Assembly: GCF_026151205.1 (NCBI RefSeq)
Contig: NC_087076.1
Span: 15,646,419-15,710,418 of the forward strand
Source of the DNA: Bolinopsis microptera
Lineage: Eukaryota > Ctenophora > Tentaculata > Lobata > Bolinopsidae
DNA length: 64,000 bases
Direction: 5' to 3'
In this document: positions 13,366 to 25,846 of the stretch, piece after piece
Numbering within the stretch: position 1 is the first letter of the stretch
How the letters are laid out: the number at the start of each line of letters is the position of its first letter
The notes under the pieces: model-generated
The model's database searches: none
What the model was told of the DNA's origin: nothing
The model's input: the letters and a program-made list of their open reading frames with translations, nothing else
Translations under genes and position numbers: made by a program

Positions 13366-13447
13366 CACAGCGAGTAGACCAAAGTGGTTCTTGCTTGTAA
13401 AAGGTGCATCAACTACCCGCCGAAGCGGTGGGTTGAGAGTCCTCCCT
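13366..13447 (-). mobile_element. Short LINE-related fragment
   Basis: Read on the minus strand, this stretch (aacccaccgcttcggcgg, agttgatgcacctttta, accactttggtctact) closely matches 38273-38340 on the plus strand. That copy leads into reverse-transcriptase C-terminal coding sequence. Here only the 5' edge survives. Confidence 0.65.
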
Positions 13448-14030
13448 GGGATCATTTCGTCCGTAAAATGTCTGAGAGTTGTCTGCTCTTTTTCTTCTTC
13501 GCCCTACTGCAGTAGGGTGGAAGTTTATATTTATCCGACAAAGCCCCTCAAATCGTGACTATCCTATACTCGAATAAGGGCTCTGCTCTGGGTACAGGGT
13601 ACAGTTTTGCAATAGAGAAATAACTATACTAATGTACCCTTTGATCGGGCTTTGGCTGACGTCCGATCTAATGAGCATCCCAGAGCGGAGGTTGTCCAAT
13701 CTGTCCACCAGTGTTGCAGAAGTGGATAGGATTCAGGGAAGGATAATAACTCCTGGTGGGCTTGTCTTTAAAATGTCTGAGATAGAGCGGACACCAGGTC
13801 ATAATGTTCGGCATAGAAGGAATATAACACTAGAAAAATGTGTCGTTCATCTAAGTTGACTCTGACCTTTGAGGAGAATTAAGTTTGTGTTTCCGTGCTT
13901 TGTTTGGTGAGTATACTTGTTGGCTGATGCATCATGATGCTCAGATCAGAAATGATTACTTCTGCGGCAGTGGTTTCTCCATAGCTTCATACATGTGGAG
14001 AAGTGAGAGAAAAGCCTTCACGTTTTGGGC

Positions 14031-14422
14031 CCATTGGGGGGGGGCCAATGACTACTTTTGGGGACTTGGGGAATTACGTCAACGATTTTACCCCGAGTCC
14101 CCATGATTTTTAGTCCCCATTAGTCCCCAAAAGTCTCCATTAGTCCCCATTTAGATGATTTTTAGTCCCCATTAGTCCCCAAAAGTCTCCATTAGTCCCC
14201 ATTTAGATTTATCCTACTCTCTTCTTGGACAAAACATCTCGATCGTATCGTTATTAAACTAACTTGAAAACCATAAATAACTGTCAAAAATTCTGGGGAC
14301 TTATGGGGACAAATGGTGAATTACGTCAACGAGTTGACCTCTAGTCCCCATGATTTTTAGTCCCCATTAGTCCCCAAAAGTCTCCATTGGTAGTCATTGG
14401 CCCCCCCCCCCCCCGCCCATTG
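14031..14422. mobile_element. TIR element with poly-G/C ends and internal 52-bp repeats
   Basis: The left end (caatggg... with nine or more G, then ccaatgactac) and right end (ggtagtcattgg, 14 C, gcccattg) are inverted repeats. Inside, a 52-bp unit containing agtccccattagtccccaaa is repeated at 14105 and 14157, with a third copy near 14346. The internal motif tggggacttggggaattacg recurs in degenerate inverted form near 14295. There is no transposase ORF, so it is non-autonomous. Confidence 0.75.
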
Positions 14423-14893
14423 CTTTAGCTTTGGTTTGATGTTTAGAACAGGACAGAATGGAATCCGAGCGAGTGATTTGGCAATATTTGTGCGCTTTGC
14501 CGCGCATACATTTTTGGAGGACGCGGAAGAATCTGTCATAATGTGTAGCATTCTTTGCACGACGTTATATATTTTCAAAACCGCCGAATTCAAGCTTTCC
14601 GCCATAAAGTTGGCATTCAAACGTTGGATAATCGTGATTTACTGTTTTAAGCTTTTGCTTGCTCGATCAGGTTTTCGCTGAATCAACTTTGTTCTTACCT
14701 AAAACTTTCTCAAATAAGACTAAATTCCAAAAAAGTTCCTTTCTTCGTAAGCTACTCAGAACTTACAGACAGCGAAAAGAAAAACTTCTTATTTAATATT
14801 TATATATCGAACGTGCCTCGCGGTTATATGTTAAACATTTTATTCTTTCAATTGTTGATTTCATTTTACAGAACTTTAATAACAATCAATAGT
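14423..14893. other. 3' flank of the ECT2L-like gene
   Basis: Both strands have an ORF of about 90 codons at 14397-14681, overlapping the poly-C end of the neighbouring TIR element. Neither resembles a known protein. The remainder is the AT-rich 3' flank of the minus-strand gene. Confidence 0.4.
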
Positions 14894-17800
14894 TTACATT
14901 GTTTTCTTGGGGCTGATGTACACATTTGGGACTAAAAGTTTCGGAGCGTTCTGTATGGCCCCGTTAATGTGATCAACCCACTCCGCCATACCTTCAAGAG
15001 TTTCAAATTCAAACAAATAAGTGCTCTTGGGTGAGTAAAGAAGAAATTGTGACTGTCTCTGACCGTTCTTGACCCTTATCGCTGAAAGTGCGTACGAGTT
15101 TACAAAGTTTTCGATCTCCCGTGTTTGGGCATCGTAGGGTTGAACCTCGTATGTAATCCTAGATAACATGATCGCATCATCGAACAAATGTAACTTGTAT
15201 TTCTGGTAGTGTGGGAACTTTCTGTCTTGAGGGAAGGTATGAGCGGCCCCTGACTCGTCAATAATTCCCTTCACCCGATATACATCCGCCTCAGCGATAA
15301 TCCCCCTCTTTTTATCAGTCAGTATCGGACACTCAACCACTTGATGCTCTAGCTGCTTCAGCTCTGTCAGGTGACAGTATTGTGTTCTGGATTGTTCTAT
15401 AAACCCAGATAGATTTCCAAATTCACTTTCGCATTGTTTGAGCATTGTGTGATCGGAATGTTTGGTTGGTGTGTAGAATATGAGAGAGGAAACTAAAGTT
15501 TTCAGAGACTCGATTCTGTACATAGGCCGCGACAGAAGTTCAAAAAACTTTGTCCTGTTGGAGTTCTTACGATCAAAATGTTCTACAAATGCCCAGAAAG
15601 CTGGGTTGTCATTGATGTTCTTACGATAAATCGTTATCGTTGAAGGGTAATTATTGATATAGTTAGAATAACAATCGAATCGTTGAGCAAGCTGAAGAAA
15701 CGTATCACCGATTGTTTGATCAGCCGACCAAATCAACTGTTTGTGTTCCAATCTTTCCAAGAACACTTGGTGGATTTTCCTAACTTCCAGGAGATCAGAA
15801 AAGCAGATACGGAGATTTGCTGGATTAAGAATAGGTTTTTGATTTTCGCTGGCAGCTGAATATAGTGGAGTGTAGAGTTCTTGGTCTATTGTGTCCATTT
15901 GTCGTAAAAAGGTCCTTTCGGTCCGTACTATCTCCTCCAAAATCGTCATTCTTTGATCTACGACTACCCCTAAAAAATTGGTCGAATGATTATGCCTATT
16001 ATAGAGCTAAGCAACTCTTAAAACTATTGTTGCTGCAAAGCCAAGTTTAAAATCGTTTTAGCGTACAAACCTTTTGGGAAGATGAGCCTATGAGAATTGG
16101 TCTGCAAAGAAAGGGGAACTGATCTGTTCATCCATTCTGAAATGAATAAAACATGGGAATAACCAGCAGTTTACTTCAGTGTGCTTAATGTTCAATTAAA
16201 GGGTAATAAATATGATGAATAAATCTTCTACAGCTGGTATTACAATTTACGACCTTAAGTTTAACTCATCAATGTGCCCTGTATTTCCACCCACCTAACA
16301 TCATCATCACATCTTTGCCCAATGCCACGGGATCTTCTGACACATCACTGACTTCCTTTTCCTCATCTCCCTTCATATCCTCCAGATCCTTAACAAACTG
16401 GCTGGACAGCAGCACATCCACCAGCCTCATGCACAGAACCCCCCTTTTTACCTGCTCACTCTCGTTTGGAGGGGGAGATGAGGAGGGTTCTGTGCAGAGT
16501 TGTGAGAGGCTGTAAAACAGGATGTCTGCCAGGTGAACGTGCTCTGATTTGGACAGGAGTTCAAGACCTGAAGTTTAAGATTTGAATTCTCGACCGGAAA
16601 GAAAATGTCTAATATGTTGCCACTGACGTGCCGTGTAACGTCTATATGGTTTGGTTTGATTTATGAAGTAACTTGACATAGCCATTAAAAAACATCGTTG
16701 ACCGGTGTTGTTTCTTACCTTGCCTCAGAATAGCATTGACGACCCTATGCAACCCCGCAGTGTGTTGAATGTGTAGTCGGTGGCTGAACTGAAGTCTTAT
16801 ATCCTCAGCTATAGTTTCCAGCTGCTTCGCAAACAACACCCATGTTCTAACCTGAGATAAGTTCCTATGTTGGTTGCTCTGGAGGACTTTCAATTAAAAC
16901 TCTTCAATACATAGTCGTCTCAGTTGTCTATTTTTCGCGTTCGATGTACTAACTTCATCTGGAAAGTGGTATTGCCACAGTTTTATTGCCATATTCCGTT
17001 TTGTGAGTTTGTTACCTTGTCTTCCCTCAAGTAAATACTGAGAGGATGGACATTGTCTGGGTGGAGAAGCCAAGTCCCACAAATCTCTGCCCACTCCCCA
17101 TAAATGCCACCAAGGGGCGCATTAAATGGTACTGAAGTAACTCCTGCTAGTCTGTAGATTATATCCATTCCGAGAGATTGGTTGACAGTCGATACTCCCA
17201 CCGAACTGAAATAGTTCTACTGAATTTAAATCTCACGGACAGTGTTGAAATTTCTTGTCTTTCTTAAAATCAGTGGTACTGTGCATTCGGAACAACAGTT
17301 TTTCTACTAAATTGTTTTTACCTGAAAATGTCAATTCTTCCACCAAATTTTGGTACCAAGAGAAAACCACAGAGCTCTTTCCAAAATTCTGAATGAAGTT
17401 CAAGTCCACTTATATGGATATGCCGGGTAAGGTTCAGATAGCCGAGCTTGCCCGGTGCAAATATTCCCAGACTCTCAGCTTTCCTCCCGTTCAATGAGTG
17501 CTCGACTTGATTAAGAATAGACCTCAAAGAAGCTTTTTCAGCGTCATAAACCAATCCAATTATCCCTGGGTATATTGTTATTGATCAATGATGATATCAA
17601 TCAACCAGAGCAGCTTTAAAGAGCAATCGTATTTTTTATAATATCAATCTACAAATTGCCCCCGTACCCATCGAGCCCTTGTGGTTGGTACCTGTAACCA
17701 CAGTGCCGACTATCATCTCATACGCAGGAACATCTGATGATATAAGCAGAACTTTAGGGTGAGTGTGACAGGGCAGGTTCTCTCCCCACACTGCTCCGCA

Positions 17801-19960
17801 TCCCACGTCAGCAGCTAGCTCGGGTTTCTGGACCGTACCATATCCTCCTGGTGTGGGACAGAGTGGTTTATAGTTCTCCTGTTATGGATATAAATGGCAA
17901 CAAGTGACCCATGAGAGCCAACAGGCAAGAATCACTGTTAGACTACTGAAAATTTCAGTAAAACAATAATTACTGAAGACAAATTTAACAAGACTTTCCG
18001 ATAAAAGATAGGAATAAATGTTTTGAAATCTCTTTTAGAAAAATAACATTCCTAGAAAACTAACTGTACCTAGCGATGGAATGGTAGGTTTATCAGGTTT
18101 CTGTAACCAGTAGTTTATACTCGGAACTGTAACACCCTTCTTGGTTAACAAGTGTGGCTCTTTAACCAGAGTCCCATCCTCTTGTTGAAGTATTCTGAAC
18201 GATCCATGTTCACGGTAGATCTCGGTGATAGTTGAGACGCTCTTTGACTTAAGTTGACTTTTAGGGTCATCAGACTTTTTCAGAGGACTATTGCTGGACG
18301 CGTTTAGCTGTGTGTAAGACTTGGATCTTGCTTTCAGTTTACTTTTCTGACAATGTGTACTCTGGTTAAAACAGTCTAGTCTAAAAGGGTATGACGGTTT
18401 AAGAATTAAGAAAGAAGTGAAATAGAGTATTTATCATTGATTTTACTGTTCAGTGTAGAGTTTCTTTTTTACCTGTAAAAACCTGACATCTGGTCGATAC
18501 TCCTGACTTGTAGCTTTTCCCCAGTTATCCAGATCTTTTGGGTGCTTGTTCGGATCAACCCACCTATCTTTGAACAAGCTCGTATCAATATCCTCCACTT
18601 CATGCCCAGATTTCTCAAATATTCTACTAGGACTTTCTGGTTCTGGTACTGGATCATCGGTGTTCACGTAGTACTTGCCTAGTCTCTCCAGATCAGATCG
18701 GCTGTACTGGTTCTCTCCTGCTGTTGGTTCCTTCTGAACCGAGGGCAATTAGTTTATTTAATAAATAAAAGTCTGTTTAGACACAGATGTGGCACACTTA
18801 TAAATTGTCTCAAATAAAAATGTCTTGAGTAGATATTCCACACCTACCCTTTGATGATCCACCAGTAAGCTAGGTTTCTCCGAATTCTTAACACACATGA
18901 CATAGTACTGTTTCCAGGCACCATGTTGGGTGGGCGGGGGACTGTAGGGAAGGAACCAGCCCCTCGCTGCTGTTCGGTGTCTCCACAGGATGTCCTGCTC
19001 TGACAGATATCTCCAATGAGAACTCACCTGAGGCATGCCGGGATGTTCAATTTCTTACATGTGTTTGATAAACTCAATACTCTGACTCGAATCAAAAAGT
19101 TGGATAAGATGTACAAACTACAAGTCTGTATATATGCTTACAATATCAAGCTCATGTTCCTTGTAATGTTAAGTTTAACGGAAAGTACCTTGCTGGCAGT
19201 ACAAAGTTCAGCTGTGGTAAGGTAAGAGAAAATATGTAACATGAGCCATTTTGGCAGAGCGGACGTGGGATCGGCTCTCCACTGTGGTTCCGGCATCTTC
19301 TTCATGATCCACTCCCTGATACTAAACATCTCGCTCTGAGTTGTACGCTGGAGCAAGTGGACCAGCAGCTGTTTCCTTTGCCTTTCGTTCCACTTGTCAT
19401 GCCTGGGACAAAATCATGTAATTTGATAAATCCATGTAACCTAATTAAATGGGCAACCAGGCATCATACGTATACCATATCAACTCATTTGTTCAAACAC
19501 AAGACATGCACCGATCAGACTGATAACACAGTGACATTTATCTGTAACACCAGTGTGTGATAACACTTAACAGTGACATTTATCTGTAATACCAGTGTGT
19601 GATAACACTTAACAGTGACACTTATCTGTAATACCAGTGTGTGATAACACTTAACAGTGACATTTATCTGTCATACCAGTGTGTGATAACACTTAACAGT
19701 GGCATTTATCTGTAATACCAGTGTGTGATAACACTTAACAGTGACATTTATCTGCCATACCAGTGTGTGATAACACTTAACAGTGACATTTATCTGTCAT
19801 ACCAGTGTGTGATAAGAGACACTCTTTCCAGGAACAGCTTGTGATTGTCCTTTGCATCAAGCTTGGGGGTCCATGCACTTCTGTTGGTCTTCAAGAACTC
19901 CGGTTCAACTGGCTTCAACGTGAAAGATCTCAAAGAACTCTGAGATCCTCTTACTGACAT
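14894..19960 (-). CDS. ECT2L: ECT2L-like F-box and RhoGEF (DH-PH) protein, complete, 12 exons
   Basis: The F-box should bind SKP1 in an SCF ubiquitin ligase; the DH-PH module should load GTP onto Rho-family GTPases. Exons: 19960-19803, 19402-19189, 19027-18848, 18733-18473, 18361-18065, 17878-17692, 17565-17322, 17205-17016, 16851-16719, 16567-16295, 16136-16071, 15969-14894. Phases agree throughout, giving 1,092 aa (human ECT2L is shorter, about 900). ATG 19960 follows an in-frame TAG. Residues ~100-140 are an F-box (LPKWLMLHIFSYLTTAELC, then SSHWRYLSEQDILW), followed by GWFLPYSP and GAWKQYY, both typical of ECT2L. Residues ~395-560 weakly recall DUF4347, without its usual His and Cys motifs. 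DH is ~742-930 (EEIVRTERTFL, RPMYRIESL) and PH ~945-1075. The exon 5 donor is GTTAGT at 18064; an alternative four bases upstream would break the frame. Confidence 0.9.
19529..19824. repeat. 42-bp minisatellite that contains the ECT2L-like exon 1 splice donor
   Basis: Six complete 42-bp units run from 19561 to 19812 with a partial unit on the left. Read on the minus strand, each contains TTATCACACACTG then GTATKACAG. The rightmost copy is the true exon 1 end (19803) and donor. The array fills most of intron 1. Confidence 0.95.
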
Positions 19961-22888
19961 TTCATACTTTCTCTAAGAACTACAGAATATGGTTCGTAGT
20001 TCGCTGGTAGTGGTACGTTGCAAAGTTAAACGATCGTCAACACAAAATTTAAACGAGGCAACAAAATTTTAACCGGACAAATTCAAAACAATAGCAACGA
20101 CGATAGGACTTAAAATGCTGTATCACGTAGCATTAGGTTGCTGGGCACAAATTAGCCAGCGATAAAGTATTGAGAATCACCATGGCAACGCAATTCGATT
20201 ACTATCGTATTTCTGGGTTAAGCATGCTATTTAAGGGTCGTTATGTGCCGCAGCTTCATACTCATTAACATGACAGTTCAATACTCATAATAACAGTTAA
20301 AGTAAAATGATTATTAATTAATACTAATAGATCCTCAAGAGGCTTTAATTAAGTAATTAACTGTTGGTAGTTTTTAGTTACTGTAACAGACAATTTATAT
20401 GATCGATCACTCGTTAAACCTTGTCAGACGTAATTTGACCGGACATTGTGTGAATGGACGTAATTCTGAACAAACATTGCATTATTACATAAATGCTGGA
20501 GGTATTTCAAAACGTTTTTTTGGCGATTTCATAAATTAGAAAAAACAAAAGTGGAATCCGAAGAAAGTTTTTCTATAATGCGATCAGCCAAAACTCGCTG
20601 CTTATTTAACTTTTTTTCATAATAACTTATTTCTATTAATCCGATGATATCATTTAGTCCGAGACAAAATTTGAGCAGACTTTGACTTGGACGGACAGCC
20701 TATATTAAACGGACATAAATATAAACTTTAGGGTCTCCAGCGTCCACTGTGTACTGTTAGCTGACATACTGTGAATGTGCCGAGTGTAATATATTCACTT
20801 TCACATCTCCGGTGGCACTGAAATTTTGCAACTAAATTATCTGCAGGGCACCTTGTGTGTTGTGCCAAATACGATTATGGAGAGACCTAATTGAAATGGA
20901 TTTATCAGCACTATGCTAGTGGATCCATCGGCGACAAAGGTTGACTGAGCGAAACCCCTTTTTTTATTTCGCGACGAAGTAATGAATAAAAGTGTTCAGC
21001 ACAAGTAGTTAATGATCATTATAGCATATTATTGTGATTTTTAATGACCACTACGTGCAGTGGACCCAGAACAAATGGAGGCCACTGAAATTCATTCGAG
21101 ATGTCATGGATCCAAAGACGATGGACTTGGAGGTATACATTTCATCTACTGATTTGCGCCAATAGATGAGGATCACCATTGGGGACAGGAGTTGTCCCTA
21201 TATGAAACCCAGATTTTGTGCAAGAATAATCAAACAAGAAACTCCACATCAAGATATGGAAGGCTAAGGACTGTTCAGGTTATATTTGGTATGTCACTCA
21301 TTAGGTAATGAAGTGTGTGTAACCTTTCACTTTCTCAGAGGGGGTCCCTCTTTTGTTAACATGCACATTCCACGTGGCCCAACTCTCAAACTTTGACTGT
21401 GTTGTCTGTCGTTTTGTAACACAAAGTAACTCTTATTACACTTGACTCTGTGTAAATGGGATAGACTGGACTTGGTGCTGTTCATGTAGATACTCATAGT
21501 ACTTTTTTTCCACAACCATAACTTATTTTAACTAGACACATGCTTTCATAGCGTGATCAGTGATGTATGTCAAAAAGTTTTCCAAATTACACACTCACTC
21601 TCCCAAATCCAGAATGTTCCGAAACAACAGATTCACGGGTAGTGGTGCATGAATCAAAATAAAACAGTCTATTAAGTCAGTATTGATTTTTAAAGAGTTG
21701 ATTTTATAAAATAATAATTTACAACGGTCATCGATGATAATGATTCACGGGACACTTGACTGTGTTTACTTCACCTTAGCAAAGTTAAATCTCTGTTGCA
21801 CTAGCAGTATCATTTGAAGACAAATTCATAATAACAATGATCAAATTTGAATCATGAGCCGTACTCAAAGTAAATTTCATTCTCAAGGCTCACTGCTGAC
21901 TGTCGATTCTGGTAAAACTATAGATTTACATTATACATCAAAATGGATCCGGAATTTTCTTATATAAATGATCAGATAGAACTGACGAAGTGCTAACCGC
22001 CAGATTCAAGCTCGGCGCATTCAGTTGTTGAATTGCACAGAGTATAATTTCCATTATCATTGTCAGTCAGCAGCATTTTCAGACGGTTTAGAAAAACTTT
22101 TCGTATCTTAATATTAAATTTAAAACTCAAACGTGTAAGCAATCACCATTAAATTAATGCTCGAAAATACACGAGCATGTATAATAAACAAAAATCAAAT
22201 CCAACACCATATTCCCCTTCACCTTAGTAACCTTCAAATTCCCGTTCTTTTACACTGGAATAAATTACACGCTAAAAACATTAAAAAAAGTATAAAATAA
22301 GAAGGTTGTAAGCCCGAAAAACTAAAAATTCTGTCAAGTAAGGTGGCCAATTACAGCGAAAGACACCGACCACGTTACACACAATAAAAGTAGATGATCA
22401 TAACCGAACATCATGACTGAATATAACTGAAAATAATTCGGACTGACGATTAACTTAAATAATTTACATTTTTTTTAGACTATTTTGTTTCTGGAGATAA
22501 AGTCAGGGATAAAATCGGAGCCACAATTACAGAGTACTCTCATACAGCTCCAAAATTATAACTCTTAATGAAATGACAGTTACATGCTCTGCTGAATAAA
22601 TGCTGTCCAACAAACACAATCATTAAAGCAGCAATCTATATTCGTAATTGTTAGCAACGAAATATGGCACCATCAATTTGAAAAATAATTCAATAATAAT
22701 AATAAGGTTTCCTCCATTTAAACAACTTCATCCGCCGAAGACTTTCTCGAATGGGTTTCAGGGTTCATAGAATGAACAATTTTAAGTCTATCACTAGGCT
22801 CAGTACCTCTTGTAAAACAGTTGCATCCATATAGTGCAGTCCAGTGCACGTATATATAACATTCAGGTAGTCATGAGATAACTAGAGG
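19961..22888. other. Spacer between two minus-strand genes, with one exon-like segment
   Basis: Mostly AT-rich with no recognised gene. At 21061-21132 (+) a segment has a TGCAG acceptor, 24 open codons (beginning WTQNKWRPLKFIRDVMD) and a GTATAC donor. No partner exons or family were identified, so it is only a candidate. Confidence 0.35.
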
Positions 22889-22981
22889 TAAACGCACGTG
22901 ACCGGATTTAAACGCACGTGACCGGATTTAAACGCACGTGACCGGATTTAAACGCACGTGACCGGATTTAAACGCACGTGA
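22889..22981. repeat. 20-bp tandem array, five CACGTG boxes
   Basis: Five copies of aacgcacgtg (at 22891, 22911, 22931, 22951 and 22971) are spaced exactly 20 bp apart by accggattta. Each has an E-box core CACGTG. The rightmost copy encodes the last residues and the stop codon of the minus-strand gene ending at 22968. Confidence 0.95.
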
Positions 22982-24844
22982 CACCATAGTTCTCCAGGTT
23001 CTCGTCCCCAAACTCGTCCCCAGATACCTGAACGTCAGTGTCGGAATCTGCCAGCTCTCGTATTTCTGGTTGGGATGACAAACTGAGGTCGAACGCGGAG
23101 TCACCTTCCTCTGTCGTCTGGTTAAGCTGGGATAGTCAGGGTTAGATCAGAGCAATAGAGCACTCAATCGATTAAACAGCAAAAAAACTTAATTTTTCTT
23201 GAGTCTTAAGTGTAGAACAGAGTAAAATGCTGACTATCAATAAGATAAAATCTCACTTTAGCAATGTGTCTCCTCTGTATAGGAAGCCTGATCCTGTCTT
23301 GTTCGGAGGTTTCTGCCCCGCTCTCTATATCTGCGTGAGCTCCTATACTACCACGGGAAGATGTTGAACTGTCACTCTCGATCGGGCTCTGAGTGATGTA
23401 CCAGATCAGTTTTTAGAATGCAACATTAGTTTACTTTTAACATTTGATAAACGAAAGAGTTATCTACGGTAAAAATTTAAGAATTGATCTTACCACGTAA
23501 TCGTTATTCCTGTCGAATGGGCAGCAGCTTTCATCAGAAAGAGGTAAGTTTTCTGGTCTGGATTTGGCACCGAGAGTATTGGCTTTAGGTGTCTGACACA
23601 ACCTCACACTGTCCGTTATCTGAAACAGGACAAGTCAGAACTGCAAAAGAGAATATGACGAAAGCGATTTCTGTTTTCAAGATGTCTTTATTATTTGAAT
23701 ATTCTAGAAGATGTTTAAAAATACATAGTTTTAAAACTAACTCTGTGAAGGGTGTTCTTCTCCGTGATAAGAGGAGCGGAGACTGTGCGAGTCAAGGTCA
23801 CGTGGTTCTGATTTGAAAACAGGAGGGATGTTTTGCTGGTTGATTTTTTCTTCTTTTTGGACGACTTTTTCCGAGTTCTGGTCAGCGTCGGTTCTTGCCC
23901 TTTCTTTAACTTTTTGAATTCTTGGTACAGATTATTGTAGCTTGTCATCAGGGCGTTGTACCTGAGACAATTAGTATATGTTAATAATATGCAGTTTATA
24001 CCAAAAAGTGGGATATGGTTAATATGATATCCTGAAATCAGCGATATTAACGAAAAGTGGTTATCTTAAAGATCAAAACAAAGTAACCGTACCTCATTTG
24101 AAGTAGTCTATAGCACTCCAGATCTTTACACCACTGTTTTATCTCCTCCATATCAAACTCGTACTCGTCATACTCGCAATCCTGTCTCCAAGACATCTGG
24201 CTCTGTCTGTAGCTCTCATTGGAGGTCAACTTCAGGTCGCCTTCCAGTACTTCGAGATGTTTCTTGATGTACAGCGCTCCAGGCCGAGCTTCTGGAGCTT
24301 GCTTCCTAAAACAGAGCTCTAGTTTAGCGGAAATCACTTTCGTTTTGGGCCAGGGATTGAGATTATTATGTGCGTCGTGAGGGCAACGTGTCTTTGGTTC
24401 TACAATATTTTGGCTAAATTCGTACGTGCGCGCAAACACAATCAGGTCAACAATCGCTGCGGCCTACAAAAAGTGATGTATATGGCGCGAAAGGCATCTC
24501 GTGACTAGTTCGACATGCTACCTGTGGAAAATTCAATGAGGGAGTAGTGAGTGATGCTAATAATAGCCCGTCCTATCAAAAGGTCGGAGGAACCGAACAG
24601 ACCAAAACAATAGTCAAGATTTGGCTGATTGACAAGAAAGAAAACAAGAAAAGCATACGACACGGCCCGGTGCCAGGGAGTCTTTGTATAATCATGTCAC
24701 TCTATTGTTCACACCGCATTATTACATTGCTACTACAACTTTATTAAATAAAATTAAAGAGGGTGTGAATTAGTGTGTTACCGAGCCCACATTGAACGAG
24801 TGCACGTCCGACACGTAATTGAGGACATGACCTCGATCCAAGCA
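22968..24844 (-). CDS. Unrecognised acidic/basic low-complexity protein, 3' part, 6 exons
   Basis: I do not recognise this gene. Exons, in transcript order: 24844-24782 (5' edge uncertain, weak acceptor), 24463-24093, 23961-23742, 23619-23494, 23388-23257, 23126-22968. All internal junctions are GT-AG with matching phases, and about 356 codons are covered. No in-frame ATG precedes the first exon, so more 5' exons must exist. The N-terminal part seen has an ordered, hydrophobic look (VDLIVFARTYEFSQNIV), then an acidic helix (CEYDEYEFDMEEIKQW) and a coiled-coil-like stretch (YNNLYQEFKKLKK). A Lys/Ser-rich basic patch (SSKKKKKS) and an acidic Ser-rich tail follow. It lies downstream of the kinase gene on the same strand. 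It could be that gene's 3' part, but no linking exon of the right phase was found. Confidence 0.7.
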
Positions 24845-25631
24845 CTAACCTGTCTCCACCCTCCAGTCTCCAGTTTCAAAACAAACTTAAATCACCGCCG
24901 TCCAGATGGTGCAGCAAATTAGCAGTTTGATTACAATTGCACAGAGCTGGTTTGCACACAGGTAGCATGGTCTCAGATAAACAAAACATGTCACCAGTAT
25001 TTAGAATCATAGAGGTTGAAGAGAGAGAGCGCCCTATATTAAGTTCTAATAATATTACGAAGGGTGGGGTACATTAAAGGTCCATATTTCGGTTTGGTTT
25101 CAGAGTTCTAAGTCGGCCGTGTTGGGGATGGGCTGAGACAACAGGTCTGGAAATCAGTGATTTAACTTAAGTTGTAAGTGTTTCTGGTCATCTTCCCTCG
25201 AATAGAAGGCTCCAAAAACAGTGAACATGCTCCAGACGGTATATGCTGCATACTGATTACTGATATGATGTGTTGGTGTGAATTGTATTAGAATCCAGAC
25301 ACACCTATCTCGCTACTTCTATTACTGTAGCAAGGTTCACTTTATATTACCGTGGATGTAAACAATTCACTAAATATGGTTCCTATCATAATATGGTGTG
25401 GATTGAGTGCCAAGATAGATCTTTATTCCACTGATGATATTCTAAGACGACATTGCACAACACGTGTACCACACAGATCTTAGCTAACAGCTAACACACG
25501 TAGCCTATACATGATATATGATGGTAATCGTTACTTATTTTTCGTCACTAATATGAGACGAGTAAATTAAGTCGTAAGGGATTGTTCACATATTACATAA
25601 GTTTTTTGCCATTTTAGTCTAAAATGTTGAA
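24845..25631. other. Gap with a possible kinase terminal exon
   Basis: A segment at 25132-25108 (-) follows a good acceptor (TTGTCTCAG). In the phase required by the last kinase exon it reads CPSPTRPT then stop, recalling the RPT signature of kinase subdomain XI. The match is short and the conserved Trp would be Cys, so this is only a candidate. Confidence 0.3.
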
Positions 25632-25812
25632 AGGGGTTTGGATGTGCTAACGCATATAATCTAATTTTTAGCCAGTATCTTGTGTGTAAAAGTGATTACG
25701 GAGGGTGATATAAAACAATTTTAGACTACCCTCCATAATCCATTTTACACATAAGAATATAGCTATTGCGTCAAAATTAGATTATATGCGTCAGCGCATC
25801 CAAACCCCTTTA
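25632..25812. mobile_element. Foldback MITE related to the 4.1-kb element
   Basis: Inverted arms (aaaggggtttggatg at the left, catccaaaccccttt at the right, with gcatataatctaatttt paired inside) flank a centre holding tgattacggaggg and its complement. The motif tagctattgcgtc and the tgtgtaaaa block match the element at 4139-4312. An outer attgttcacatattac at 25584 resembles that element's TIR. Confidence 0.7.
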
Positions 25813-25846
25813 AAGTTTCAACTAGACAGGTTACTTAACGTCTGAA

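Noticed and set aside
13632-14106. Two 73-75-codon ORFs
   Set aside because: No recognisable domain; they sit beside repeat debris and one runs into the poly-G TIR element.
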